Below, piece by piece: positions 31,746 to 41,834 of a DNA stretch of 50,269 nt. The stretch lies in assembly GCA_023429135.1 (NCBI GenBank), contig JAEYWD010000005.1:1-50269 (forward strand). The letters are read 5' to 3'. This DNA is from Bacteroidota bacterium (lineage in GTDB: Bacteria > Bacteroidota > Bacteroidia > Bacteroidales > JAAUTT01). The notes under the pieces were generated by a model. The model had not been told where the DNA came from and did not search any database. It saw nothing but the letters and a program-made list of their open reading frames with translations. The translations under genes were made by a program, and so were the position numbers. Position 1 is the first letter of the stretch, and each line of letters begins with the position of its first letter.

Positions 31746-34700
31746 ATGGAAAAAAAATTTCGTATTCATAGCGGATGGAGGCGATCCATTTTCTGCTATT
31801 TTCTTTCAGCTATTTTGGGTTGCCTGTTTTTACCTACGCAGGCGCAGGTAAGCACAAATCTCATAAAAGGTAAAATTACTGATGAACAACTTCAGCCTCT
31901 TCCCGGTGTTAATATCGTTGTAAAAGGAACAACTTCGGGTACTGTCACAGATATTAACGGCGATTTCTCGGTTAATGCTGTTAAAGGGTCATCCCTGATA
32001 TTTTCTTTCATCGGATATCAATCGCAGGAAGTTGCAATTGATAACCAAACCGAACTCAATATTACGCTTGCAACTGCAGCAACGGGTCTTGACGAGATTG
32101 TTGTTGTTGGTTACGGAACGCAATCGCGTCGTACTGTTACGTCGGCTATTACAAAGGTGGATGGCGATGTGCTGAAAAATATACCCATCAGCACAGTAGG
32201 AGAGGGGTTAAAAGGCAAAATTGCAGGGGCCCGCCTGTATACCGATAACAATACTCCGGGAGCCGATCCGATTATCCGTATCCGTGGAGGTTCCTCCATT
32301 AACAAAAGTAATGAACCGCTTATTTTGGTCGATGGCGTTGAAAGAGCTTTTTCCGGAATAAATCCTAACGACATTGAGTCCATTGAAGTTTTGAAAGATG
32401 CAGCTTCAACGGCTATTTACGGCTCCCGGGCATCCAACGGAGTAGTGCTTATAACTACTAAGAAGGGAAGCAAAAACCAGGCTCCTCGTATTACCTTCGA
32501 AGCAACTTATGCTCGCCAGGAGGCGGAATCGCTCATCGATTTTATGAATGCCGAAGATTACATACGCACAGTTCGTCCAGCAGTAGCTATTGGGCCGAAA
32601 TCGAATTATAATTTTCAGTCGGGTTACTCAGCCAGTTCCGGAAACGACGAGAAATCGATATATACCACACGTTATCTGAAAGATGGTGAATCTATTCCTG
32701 CCGGATATAAATCGATGCCCGACCCGCTCGATCCTTCCAAAACTTTGATATTCCAGGACAACAGTTTTCAGGATCTTATTTACAGAAAGGCGCCCTGGCA
32801 GAATTATTATATTGGAATTGATGGCGGAAAGGAATCTATCCGGTATGCTGCCAGCATTGGCTATACCGATGATTTTGGTGTTGCAATTGCCACAGGATAC
32901 GAACGGATAAGTACACATATCAATACCGATGTTAAAATCACAAATAAACTGACAGCCAACGCCGGTTTCGATTTTTCGAAAACTTTATCGGAGGAGTACG
33001 ACAACCAGATGAATGTAATTGCGCGCGGTTTAGCCAGTCCTCCAACACAACGCGTTTATTACGACGACGGTACTCCTACTCCCGGTTACAATGCAACTTC
33101 GCCAAACCCCGTTTGGTACGATGCTACCCGCGATCAGTCGGAGAAGAATAACCGCCTCTCCATTTATGGGGGGTTAAACTATCAGATTGTTGATGGTTTG
33201 AAAGCAGATTTCCAGGTTTCTTCCTACAGTCACATCATGGAGTCAGAGTATTTTGAAAAGGCGCATGTTTTCAATGGTCTGCGACCCACCAATGCGAATT
33301 TTAATCATTTAACACGAACCAAAGCCGATGCCTATCTTTCGTATATGAAAACTTTCGTCAAATCGCACACCTTATCTGCTATGGCGGGTTATTCGTATCA
33401 GGTACGGAACACCAATTCTATGTATGCGGCAGTATCTGGAGCAAGTTCCGACAAGGTTCCGACGCTGACTGCCGGACCTACTAAAACTGCTGCAACAAGT
33501 AATTATGAGGAAGAAGTGCTGATTGGTTATTTTGGCCGGTTTTCCTACGATTTCAAAAGGAAATACATGTTAACTGCAACATTTCGCGAAGACGCTTCAT
33601 CCCGTTTTTCGAAAGGACACCAATGGGGTTTCTTTCCCGGAGCATCTGTAGGATGGGTTATTTCAGAAGAACCTTTTATGAAAAATCTGTCGAAGCTCGA
33701 CAATCTTAAATTTCGTGCCAGTTACGGCCAAACAGGAAACAATTCAATTGGACTTTACGATGCTATGGGGAAATATTCGTCGGATGCAAAATATTACGGA
33801 GCAGCCGGTGTAAGACCAACTTCAATGCCTAACCAGGAGCTTACCTGGGAAACTTCCACACAGCTCGATCTTGGCTTCGATCTAAGTCTTTTCAATAACC
33901 GTATTATGTTGAGCGGTGACTATTTCAATAAAATAACTGACGATCTTCTCTTTAGCAAAAGTTTGCCCAATACCTCAGGCTTCAGTTCGGTGCAGACCAA
34001 TATAGGTAAAGTGCGTTTCCGTGGTTTCGATGTCGAATTAACTTCAGTTAACATCCGCAAGGAAAACTTCACCTGGGAATCTAAATTCACCCTAAGCTAT
34101 GTTAAAAACATGGTGCTCAAATTACCTGATAACGGACGAGACAAAAACCGGATAGGAGGTATTACCATGCCCGATGGATCGGCTTATGGCGGAATAGCTG
34201 AAGGAGAACCTCTTTACAGATATTACGGATACATGGTGGAAGGAATACTGGAAACCGCAGAAGCTGCTGCTGCAGCCCGTTACGACAACAGCGCCAAAGG
34301 ATATAGTCCCGATGACAAAAAGAGTATTAAGGGCCGCAAATATGTGGGCGATTATGAATGGATGGACAGGAACGGCGATGGAATCATTTCAAATATTGAC
34401 CAGTATGAACTGGGTGTGACGGTGCCGCATACAACCGGGGGCTTAAGTAATAGTTTTTCGTATAAGAATTTCAGCTTGAATGTTTTTGTAGACTGGGCAC
34501 TAGGCCATTTCATTAACGACAATGCTTTTATGCGTTATTTCATGAACACTTTTGCCAACAACTACACTCTGGTTGAAGAAGTTAAAGACTGTTGGAAACA
34601 ACCTGGTGACAATACCAAATATGCCCGCTTTACTGCCAACGACCCCGATGATGGGAATGCCAATTTTTCAAGAACTTCCAATGTTTTTAACTATAAAGGC

Positions 34701-34931
34701 GATTATCTGGCTATTCGCGAGGTAAGCCTCCAATATGCCCTTGCGACAGAAAAGATGAAGAAATGGGGAATTCATGGGATTACTTTTACAATTGCCGGGA
34801 ACAACCTGCATTATTTTACCGCTGTAAAGGGAATTAGTCCGGAGGTAGGAGCTTCTACTACCTACAGTTCTTCTTACTATAATTATCCTCCTATTCGTCG
34901 CTATTCGGCAGGTGTGAAACTTACTTTCTAA
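31746..34931 (+). CDS. SusC/RagA-type TonB-dependent outer-membrane transporter (1061 aa)
   Basis: The N-terminus carries a signal peptide (to about residue 33). A CarboxypepD_reg-like domain follows (about 38-115), with GKITDEQLQPLPGVNIVVKGTTSGTVTDINGDF. The TonB-dependent plug has DEIVVVGYGTQ, GKIAGARLYTDN and ASTAIYGSRASNGVVLITTKKG. A long beta-barrel ends in RRYSAGVKLTF, the terminal aromatic signature. It works as the outer-membrane gate with the SusD partner 22 bases downstream. Its place in a sialidase-NanA-MFS locus suggests sialic acid or sialoglycan import, like NanO of Tannerella. Confidence 0.96.
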   Translation: MEKKFRIHSGWRRSIFCYFLSAILGCLFLPTQAQVSTNLIKGKITDEQLQPLPGVNIVVKGTTSGTVTDINGDFSVNAVKGSSLIFSFIGYQSQEVAIDNQTELNITLATAATGLDEIVVVGYGTQSRRTVTSAITKVDGDVLKNIPISTVGEGLKGKIAGARLYTDNNTPGADPIIRIRGGSSINKSNEPLILVDGVERAFSGINPNDIESIEVLKDAASTAIYGSRASNGVVLITTKKGSKNQAPRITFEATYARQEAESLIDFMNAEDYIRTVRPAVAIGPKSNYNFQSGYSASSGNDEKSIYTTRYLKDGESIPAGYKSMPDPLDPSKTLIFQDNSFQDLIYRKAPWQNYYIGIDGGKESIRYAASIGYTDDFGVAIATGYERISTHINTDVKITNKLTANAGFDFSKTLSEEYDNQMNVIARGLASPPTQRVYYDDGTPTPGYNATSPNPVWYDATRDQSEKNNRLSIYGGLNYQIVDGLKADFQVSSYSHIMESEYFEKAHVFNGLRPTNANFNHLTRTKADAYLSYMKTFVKSHTLSAMAGYSYQVRNTNSMYAAVSGASSDKVPTLTAGPTKTAATSNYEEEVLIGYFGRFSYDFKRKYMLTATFREDASSRFSKGHQWGFFPGASVGWVISEEPFMKNLSKLDNLKFRASYGQTGNNSIGLYDAMGKYSSDAKYYGAAGVRPTSMPNQELTWETSTQLDLGFDLSLFNNRIMLSGDYFNKITDDLLFSKSLPNTSGFSSVQTNIGKVRFRGFDVELTSVNIRKENFTWESKFTLSYVKNMVLKLPDNGRDKNRIGGITMPDGSAYGGIAEGEPLYRYYGYMVEGILETAEAAAAARYDNSAKGYSPDDKKSIKGRKYVGDYEWMDRNGDGIISNIDQYELGVTVPHTTGGLSNSFSYKNFSLNVFVDWALGHFINDNAFMRYFMNTFANNYTLVEEVKDCWKQPGDNTKYARFTANDPDDGNANFSRTSNVFNYKGDYLAIREVSLQYALATEKMKKWGIHGITFTIAGNNLHYFTAVKGISPEVGASTTYSSSYYNYPPIRRYSAGVKLTF

Positions 34932-34953
34932 TTCAATTTTAAAATTCTGAAAT

Positions 34954-36405
34954 ATGAAAATTAAAGCTTTTATATATATCTTTTTGGGATCGCTTGTATT
35001 TTCTGCTTGTCACGACGATTTGGATGTTGTGCAGAAAAGCGAGATCACCTCGAATTCGATGTGGACTAGTGAGAACGATGCTACAGCAGCTATGTACGGG
35101 ATGTACAACCGTTTCCGGATTGCTTTTTCGCAGGGTTATATGTATTGGGGCGAGTACCGTACCGGATTATGGGGTGAAGGTCTCACCTCGCAATCGGAGC
35201 GCGATAATACTTACTTAAACCGCTTAAACAGCAGTCATGGTTATTCCAATTGGGACGAGATTTACACAACTATTAACAATTGCAATCTCATTCTGAAATA
35301 TACTCCTGGGATTAAGTTTGTTAATGAAAACAATAAAAACAAAGTACTTGCAAACGCATATTTTGTCAGAGCTTTTTGTTATTACTGGATTGCCCGTATC
35401 TGGGGCGATGCTCCAATTCTGTTAAACGGGTTTGAATCGGATAAGCAGGATGATCTTTATCCTGTCCGTCAACCTGCCAAAGATGTTTATGCCCAGGTGG
35501 CTGCTGATATTGACGAAGCTTTGAGTAGAATGCCTGCAACAGTGACCGATCGTAATCTTGCATCCAAAGCCTCTATCAATATGTTGAAAGCCGATTATTA
35601 CCTGTGGATGGCAAAAACGCGCAATGGCGGTCCCACTGCTTTACAGTCGGCCAAAACTGCTGTAAGCGAAGTTCTTGCATCCACCTCTCACTCTTTGCTT
35701 TCCGATTATGCTTCTATTTTTAAGAATGAACTCAATCAGGAAATAATTTTTGCCTGGAGCTATATAAAAGATGAGTATACAGGAGGTTATCCTTCGGATT
35801 ACCTGGTTCCGGCTCAGTATACATCTGCAGCAACCATTGAAAATCCTGTGAAAGTTGGAAGTCATCAGCAGTGGTGTTTCTTTACATCAGCCTACAAGAG
35901 CTTTTTATCATCAGTCCCTTCTGATAAGCGCACCATTGTAAGTTTTCAAACGTTTTACGATGCTCCTAAAAAAGAAACTTTTCAGTGGATCAACAAATTT
36001 GCCGGAAAATGGGAAAACGGGACCCGGATTTTCGATTCCGACATCATCGTTTACCGGTATGCCGATGCTATTTTATTCAATGCCGAAATTGAAAATGCTC
36101 TGGGCAACACTGCAGTTGCCATTTCCGAACTCAACCGTGTCGCCAAAAGAGCTTATGGAGTTGATAATTTTTATGCTTCATCTTTAACCCAAGTAGAGGT
36201 AAATTCAAAAATTCTCGACGAAAGAATGAAAGAATTTGCAGCCGAAGGTAAGTTATGGTGGGATTTTATAAGGTTAGGTGAAGTATTCAATAAAGTACCC
36301 AGTTTAACGGGCCGGCAAAATGAAACCAATGTTTTGTTATGGCCTGTGAATGCTGCTTCGATTAATAGCAATCCGAATATTGTTCAGACTCCCGGATTCA
36401 TATAA
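34954..36405 (+). CDS. SusD/RagB-type surface lipoprotein (483 aa)
   Basis: The lipoprotein signal has Cys at residue 19 (LVFSACHDD). The SusD pattern follows, with SNSMWTSENDATAAMYGMYN near the N-terminus, TPR-like helices such as VLANAYFVRAFCYYWIARIWGDAPILL, and the C-terminal DERMKEFAAEGKLWWDFIRLG. It binds the glycan or sugar on the outer face and hands it to SusC. The gene lies 22 bases after susC. The terminal region PVNAASINSNPNIVQTPGF also fits the family. Confidence 0.96.
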   Translation: MKIKAFIYIFLGSLVFSACHDDLDVVQKSEITSNSMWTSENDATAAMYGMYNRFRIAFSQGYMYWGEYRTGLWGEGLTSQSERDNTYLNRLNSSHGYSNWDEIYTTINNCNLILKYTPGIKFVNENNKNKVLANAYFVRAFCYYWIARIWGDAPILLNGFESDKQDDLYPVRQPAKDVYAQVAADIDEALSRMPATVTDRNLASKASINMLKADYYLWMAKTRNGGPTALQSAKTAVSEVLASTSHSLLSDYASIFKNELNQEIIFAWSYIKDEYTGGYPSDYLVPAQYTSAATIENPVKVGSHQQWCFFTSAYKSFLSSVPSDKRTIVSFQTFYDAPKKETFQWINKFAGKWENGTRIFDSDIIVYRYADAILFNAEIENALGNTAVAISELNRVAKRAYGVDNFYASSLTQVEVNSKILDERMKEFAAEGKLWWDFIRLGEVFNKVPSLTGRQNETNVLLWPVNAASINSNPNIVQTPGFI

Positions 36406-36419
36406 TCAGCAAAATAATT

Positions 36420-36450
36420 GACCTGGCAATGCCAGATGGCTTGTCAGGTC
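36420..36450 (+). promoter_or_regulatory. hairpin between susD and the sialidase gene
   Basis: GACCTG (36420-36425) pairs with CAGGTC (36445-36450), and an internal TGGCA/TGCCA palindrome occurs. It lies in the 118-base gap. It could lower downstream expression or protect the mRNA end. No T run makes termination unlikely. Confidence 0.35.
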
Positions 36451-36523
36451 CTTGTTAGATTAACTCAAGCTAAATTTATCTAAAATGAATGTTAAATTTA
36501 TAATTCTAAACTAATTACCTGAT

Positions 36524-38191
36524 ATGGCACGATGGCTTAATTTTTTGGTTTTATTGTTCTTATGGGAGCAAGCTATTTCATGTTCCGGAGATAAGGATAA
36601 TCTGGATATTGAGAATAAACCAGTTCAGGCAATCCTCTCCGTTTCAAGGGAAGAGATTCCGGTTTTAACCCGGAAAGAGGAAAACCATGTTCTTACCTTA
36701 CAAATAAAGTTTAAAGAGCAGGCAAACTTTATCGTTCAAAAGATCGGTTTGAATCTGAAAGGAACTACAGAATTGTCCGATATCGAAAGTATAAAGGTTA
36801 TGTATGCCATAAATCCTGCCAATCCACAATCAGTTCAGCCATATGGAAAGTTAATATCTCCGGCAAATACAGTTACTTTTACTGATAAGCTGAACATTAA
36901 TGCTGCCGAAGCAACATTTCGTGTGGTGGTTAAACTGAAGGACAAGATTAATCTGCTAAACCGGCTCAATGTTAATTGTGATTATGTTGAGACCAGTGTC
37001 GGAAAATTCATACCTGAAGAAAAACCTTTTCCGGACGGTCTAAGAACGGGTGTTGCCCTTCGTCAGCTTGGAGATGATAATGTTGATACATATCGTATTC
37101 CCGGACTTACAACTACGAAAAACGGTACACTGCTGGCTGTTTATGATGTCAGACGCGAAAGCAGCCGCGATCTTCAGGGCGACATAGATATTGGTTTGAA
37201 CCGCAGTACCGATGGCGGCGTAACATGGGAACCGTTGCGCATTGTGCTCGACAAAGGAACCTGGGGTGGCTTGCCTCAGAAATTCAATGGCGTAAGCGAT
37301 GCGTGCATTCTGGTGGATGAGCGAAATAATGATATATATGTTGCCGGACTTTGGATGTATGGTGTATTGGATAAAAACGGCAATTGGATTGAAGGATTGT
37401 CCGAAACCTCCACTGAATGGGAGCACCAATGGCGAAATAAAGGTTCCCAGCCCGGATTTGGTGAAAAGCAAACCAGTCAGTTCCTCATCACAAAAAGTAC
37501 CGACGATGGAAAAACCTGGTCGGAGCCTGTAAATATTACCCGTATGTGTAAAAAAGAAGACTGGTGGCTATGGGCTCCGGCTCCCGGTCATGGTATTACA
37601 CTTACTGATGGAACACTTGTATTTCCGACTCAAGGGAGGGATTCAACAGGAAAGTCTTTTTCAAATATTACCTGGAGTAAGGATGGTGTAACCTGGAAAA
37701 CAACTAATCCGGCTTTCTCTAACACTACAGAAAATATGGTTGTTGAACTGAGCGATGGATCGTTAATGATCAATGCCCGTCATAACGAAAACCGCAACAA
37801 TCTTTCTTCTTCAAACGGCAGAGCTGTGGCTGTTACACGCAACCTTGGCGAAACGTGGACTGTTCATCCAACATCGCGGAATACGCTTATCGAACCTACC
37901 TGTATGGCTAGCATCCATAAACATGTTTATACCGAAAGTGGTAACCGGAAGTCGGTATTGGTATTTTCCAACCCTCATTCAAAGACTTCGAGGGATCATA
38001 TGACAATTCAGTTAAGTACTGATGATGGAAATACCTGGCCTTGCAAGTTGCTGCTCGACGAAGGCAAAGGCCGGGGATATTCATGTATTACTTCCATCGA
38101 CGAAAAAACGATTGGCATCTTATACGAAGGAAGTCAGGCCGACATGATTTTCCAGAAAATTCTCATCAGTGATATTTTTAAATCTAAGTAA
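36524..38191 (+). CDS. nanH: exo-alpha-sialidase lipoprotein (555 aa)
   Basis: A GH33-type sialidase that releases terminal sialic acid from host glycans. The lipobox ends at Cys20. Residues about 35-165 match the BNR-associated N-terminal domain seen in Bacteroidota sialidases. The catalytic beta-propeller starts with the RIP motif Y190-R191-I-P. Asp boxes are at 228-235 (STDGGVTW), 325-332 (STDDGKTW) and 498-505 (STDDGNTW), with a one-residue-short version at 385-391. The arginine triad is R191, R419 and R490. The probable acid Asp is D208; E408 and Y519 are the catalytic pair. Its stop codon directly abuts the nanT start. Confidence 0.95.
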   Translation: MARWLNFLVLLFLWEQAISCSGDKDNLDIENKPVQAILSVSREEIPVLTRKEENHVLTLQIKFKEQANFIVQKIGLNLKGTTELSDIESIKVMYAINPANPQSVQPYGKLISPANTVTFTDKLNINAAEATFRVVVKLKDKINLLNRLNVNCDYVETSVGKFIPEEKPFPDGLRTGVALRQLGDDNVDTYRIPGLTTTKNGTLLAVYDVRRESSRDLQGDIDIGLNRSTDGGVTWEPLRIVLDKGTWGGLPQKFNGVSDACILVDERNNDIYVAGLWMYGVLDKNGNWIEGLSETSTEWEHQWRNKGSQPGFGEKQTSQFLITKSTDDGKTWSEPVNITRMCKKEDWWLWAPAPGHGITLTDGTLVFPTQGRDSTGKSFSNITWSKDGVTWKTTNPAFSNTTENMVVELSDGSLMINARHNENRNNLSSSNGRAVAVTRNLGETWTVHPTSRNTLIEPTCMASIHKHVYTESGNRKSVLVFSNPHSKTSRDHMTIQLSTDDGNTWPCKLLLDEGKGRGYSCITSIDEKTIGILYEGSQADMIFQKILISDIFKSK

Positions 38192-39433
38192 ATGGCTACT
38201 AAATTTAAATCGGTTTATCCTTGGTTTGTTGTGGCACTTTTATGGGTTGTTGCCCTGCTCAATTATATGGACAGGCAGATGCTTTCGACAATGAAAGTTG
38301 CCATGATGCGCGACATAAGCGAACTGGAGACTGCTGAAAATTTTGGCCGGCTAATGGCTGTCTTCCTGTGGATTTATGGTTTGATGAGCCCCTTTGCAGG
38401 TTTGATAGCCGACCGGATCAACCGGAAATGGCTCATCGTTTACAGTTTGGCAGTTTGGTCGGCAATTACCTGTTTGATGGGGTATGCCACATCGTTCGAT
38501 CAGCTTTATTTTTTAAGAGGAGCAATGGGTGTCAGTGAAGCACTTTATATACCTGCAGGATTATCACTTATTGCCGATTATCATAAAGGAAATACACGAT
38601 CTCTGGCTGTTGGAATACACATGACAGGCATATATTTCGGGCAGGCTCTGGGAGGATTTGGTGCCACTGCAGCTCACCATTGGTCGTGGCAGTACGCCTT
38701 TCAGTTATTTGGGTTTGTTGGCCTGGGATATTGTATTTTACTGATTTTCTTCCTAAAAGAAAGCAGAGAAGAGATAAAGCCGGCAAATGACAATTATTCG
38801 TTCAGGAAGGGTATCGTTTCAATAAAAAATAGTCTGGGATTACTTCTGGGAACCATAAGTTTTTGGGTCATACTTTTTTACTTTGCAGCTCCAAGTTTCC
38901 CTGGATGGGCAGTTAAAAACTGGATTCCAACGCTTTTCTCCCAAAATCTGAATATCGAAATGTCGGTTGCAGGACCTTTATCAACAATCACCATAGCTGG
39001 ATCCTCGTTGCTGGGGGTACTATTTGGCGGAGTACTTGCTGACAAATGGACTTCCAGGAATTTACGAGGACGCATCTTTACCGGTGCAATCGGTCTGTTT
39101 CTTACAATACCGGCATTGTTAATTTTTGGGTTCGGCAATGGACTTGCATTAATTGTTACAGGAGGAATTTTATTCGGTTTTGGTTTTGGAATGTTCGATG
39201 CCAATAACATGCCCATTCTTTGCCAGTTTGTGTCCTCTCGATATCGGGCGGCTGGTTACGGACTGTTGAATATGGCAGGAATCAGTGCCGGAGCTTTGAT
39301 AACAAAATTTTTAGGTAAATCGATGGATGATGGCAATCTTGGCCGGGACATGGCCCTGCTTGCAATTCCAGTAATTATTGCTATTATTTTACAACTTACC
39401 ATGTTAAAACCAGAAACTTCAGACAAGATATGA
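38192..39433 (+). CDS. nanT: MFS transporter, probable sialic acid carrier (413 aa)
   Basis: Twelve hydrophobic spans are visible. The first loop has NYMDRQMLSTMKVAM, an MFS anion:cation symporter-family pattern, and the loop between spans 2 and 3 has GLIADRINRKW. The middle of the protein (about residues 185-210) is a charged cytoplasmic loop. It starts immediately after the sialidase stop codon, so translational coupling is likely. The context indicates inner-membrane uptake of free N-acetylneuraminate, though a hexuronate-type substrate cannot be excluded from sequence alone. Gene symbol by context. Confidence 0.88.
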   Translation: MATKFKSVYPWFVVALLWVVALLNYMDRQMLSTMKVAMMRDISELETAENFGRLMAVFLWIYGLMSPFAGLIADRINRKWLIVYSLAVWSAITCLMGYATSFDQLYFLRGAMGVSEALYIPAGLSLIADYHKGNTRSLAVGIHMTGIYFGQALGGFGATAAHHWSWQYAFQLFGFVGLGYCILLIFFLKESREEIKPANDNYSFRKGIVSIKNSLGLLLGTISFWVILFYFAAPSFPGWAVKNWIPTLFSQNLNIEMSVAGPLSTITIAGSSLLGVLFGGVLADKWTSRNLRGRIFTGAIGLFLTIPALLIFGFGNGLALIVTGGILFGFGFGMFDANNMPILCQFVSSRYRAAGYGLLNMAGISAGALITKFLGKSMDDGNLGRDMALLAIPVIIAIILQLTMLKPETSDKI

Positions 39434-39486
39434 GTGCAGATTTTTAATATCCTTAATTTTATCATGTTCCAGTATATATAACTGTA

Positions 39487-39494
39487 TAAATTTG
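39487..39494 (+). promoter_or_regulatory. -7 promoter box of the DPP IV gene
   Basis: TAAATTTG fits TANNTTTG and precedes the start codon by 37 bases. The expected -33 TTTG is weak (TGTT nearby), so only half the promoter is clear. Confidence 0.45.
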
Positions 39495-39531
39495 TAGGTG
39501 ATATGTTAAACCACACCCTTAAACATCACTT

Positions 39532-41763
39532 ATGAACCTTACACGATATGTAACTGCATTTCTGCTCTTTATCCTTTTAGGTAATGCTTATGCACAGGAA
39601 AATCTTACCATAGAGAAAATATTCTCAGGCGATCTTTTGGGAACAAAAGGCATGCGCGGAGTTCGCTGGCAGAAGGATAATACAGGTTACACCACTCTTG
39701 AAGCCTCTGCCGATAAAAAAGGCAGAAACATCGTTTTTAACGACGCCTTAACAGGCGAGAAAAAGACACTTGTAGATGCGTCAATACTCACGCCTGCCGG
39801 ATCGGACAAACCGTTGTCGATATACGATTACTTCTGGAGCGACGATAATTCCAAACTGCTTGTGTTTACAAATACCCGCCGGGTTTGGCGGTATAACACC
39901 AAAGGCGATTACTGGGTCCTCGATCTGAAAACAAAAAAACTTCAGCAGCTTGGCAAATCGTTGCCCGAAGCAACGCTTATGTTCGCCAAGTTCTCGCCCG
40001 ATGCAGGCAAAGTAGCTTATGTTTCGCAACTCAACATCTATGTTGAAGATCTTGCTACCGGAAAGATTAACCAGCTTACCTTTGATGGCGGAGATAATAT
40101 CATCAACGGCACTTTCGACTGGGTTTACGAGGAAGAGCTCGATTGCCGCGATGGATTCCGCTGGAGTCCTGATGGATCAACAATAGCTTATTGGCAGAGC
40201 GATACAAAAGGTACGGGCGTTTTCTCTATTATCAATAATCTCGATTCCATTTATCCTGAAATCATTAAAATACCTTATCCTAAAGTGGGAACACCCAACT
40301 CGGCTGTAAAAGCGGGAGTTGTTTCGGTGAATGGCGGAGATACCAGGTGGTTCAATATTCCAGGCGATCCGCGTAATAATTATCTTCCCCGCATGGAATT
40401 CATACCTAATTCAAGTGAGTTAATGATTCAGCAGCTTAACCGGCTTCAGAATACCAACACCGTATGGATTGGAAATACTAAAACGATGGAGCTGAAGACC
40501 ATTCTTACAGATAGCGATAAAGCCTGGGTGGATATTCACGACGATATTTACTGGCTGAAAAACAACCTGAATTTTACCTGGGTAAGCGAGCGCGACGGTT
40601 GGCGTCACTTGTATGCGGTTTCGCGCGACGGTAAAAATATTTCGCTCATCACCAAAGGAAACTTCGATGTTGTAAATGTGAGCCGTATTGACGAAAAAGG
40701 CGGTTTTGTTTACTATATAGCGACTCCGGTTAATTACACTCAGCGATATCTCTTCAGGAGCCGTCTCGATGGGAAAGGAGAAGCGCAGAAAGTAAGCCCT
40801 GTTTCGCAGGAAGGTACGCACAGGTATAATATTTCACCCAATGCAAAATATGCAATCCATACTTTCGAGAATCATCAGAATCCTCCGTCGTACACTATGA
40901 TTACTTTGCCTGATCACAAGCTAATACGGGCATTTGAAACCAACCAGGCTGCAAAGGAAAAATATGCAAGTCTGAAATTAAGACCTAAAGAGTTTTTCAG
41001 AGTCGACATTGGTGATGTTGTGCTGGATGCATGGATGATAAAGCCTGCAAATTTCGATTCTACAAAGAAGTACCCTGTAATTTTCAATATTTATGGTGAG
41101 CCTGCCGGATCCACAGTACAGGATACCTGGGGCGGAGGAAGCCTGTGGGATCAATATCTTGCGCAGCAGGGATACATTGTGATGAGTTTGGATAACCGCG
41201 GAACTAATGTTCCCCGTGGTCGCGACTGGCGAAAAAGCATTTATGGCGATATTGGAACTGTGGTTTCGAAGGATCAGGCTGCCGCTGCCGTTGCAATAGG
41301 GAAGAAGTTCGGTTTTGTGGATTCTTCAAGGATTGGAATCTGGGGCTGGAGTGGAGGCGGTTCTACTACTCTGAGTTGTATGTTCCGCTATCCTGAAGTT
41401 TATAAAACCGGTATTGCCGTGGCTTTTGTATCGGATTTCCGCTTGTACGACAATATCTATCAGGAACGCTACATGGGTTTGCCTACATCGAATGCAGAAG
41501 GGTATAAAAAAGGATCGGCCATTACTTATGCCGGAAATCTAAAGGGAAACCTGATGCTTATTCATGGTACCGGCGACGATAATGTGCATTACCAGAGCTG
41601 TGAACGTTTAGTGAATGAGCTGATTAAACAGAACAAATTATTCAGTATGCTGGCATACCCTATGCGCTCCCATGGTATTTACGAACGAGAAAATACAACA
41701 TTACATTTATACAGAAGTATGGCCGATTACTGGCTGAAGAATCTTCCTGCTGGTGGACGATAA
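39532..41763 (+). CDS. prolyl dipeptidyl peptidase IV family, S9B (743 aa)
   Basis: An exported serine peptidase that removes X-Pro dipeptides. The signal peptide spans residues 1-21. The DPPIV_N beta-propeller fills about 30-480 and contains the double-Glu motif WVYEEELDCRDGFRWS, which anchors the substrate N-terminus. The alpha/beta hydrolase domain has the nucleophile in GWSGGGST, the Asp in GTGDDNVH and the His in RSHGIYERE. The nucleophile motif is GWSGGG where GWSYGG is usual. It lies 98 bases after nanT but has its own -7 box and terminator. It may digest sialoglycoprotein-derived peptides, though this link is inferred. Confidence 0.94.
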   Translation: MNLTRYVTAFLLFILLGNAYAQENLTIEKIFSGDLLGTKGMRGVRWQKDNTGYTTLEASADKKGRNIVFNDALTGEKKTLVDASILTPAGSDKPLSIYDYFWSDDNSKLLVFTNTRRVWRYNTKGDYWVLDLKTKKLQQLGKSLPEATLMFAKFSPDAGKVAYVSQLNIYVEDLATGKINQLTFDGGDNIINGTFDWVYEEELDCRDGFRWSPDGSTIAYWQSDTKGTGVFSIINNLDSIYPEIIKIPYPKVGTPNSAVKAGVVSVNGGDTRWFNIPGDPRNNYLPRMEFIPNSSELMIQQLNRLQNTNTVWIGNTKTMELKTILTDSDKAWVDIHDDIYWLKNNLNFTWVSERDGWRHLYAVSRDGKNISLITKGNFDVVNVSRIDEKGGFVYYIATPVNYTQRYLFRSRLDGKGEAQKVSPVSQEGTHRYNISPNAKYAIHTFENHQNPPSYTMITLPDHKLIRAFETNQAAKEKYASLKLRPKEFFRVDIGDVVLDAWMIKPANFDSTKKYPVIFNIYGEPAGSTVQDTWGGGSLWDQYLAQQGYIVMSLDNRGTNVPRGRDWRKSIYGDIGTVVSKDQAAAAVAIGKKFGFVDSSRIGIWGWSGGGSTTLSCMFRYPEVYKTGIAVAFVSDFRLYDNIYQERYMGLPTSNAEGYKKGSAITYAGNLKGNLMLIHGTGDDNVHYQSCERLVNELIKQNKLFSMLAYPMRSHGIYERENTTLHLYRSMADYWLKNLPAGGR

Positions 41764-41775
41764 AGTCAAATAAGA

Positions 41776-41812
41776 AAAGGACGACCCGATTTACCGGGTC
41801 GTCCTTTTTTTT
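41776..41812 (+). terminator. strong intrinsic terminator
   Basis: AAAGGACGACCCG (41776-41788) and CGGGTCGTCCTTT (41795-41807) form a perfect 13-bp stem with a 6-base loop and a T run. The minus-strand gene ending at 41835 converges, so it may serve both. Confidence 0.95.
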
Positions 41813-41834
41813 ATGGTTATATTTTATAGACTAT

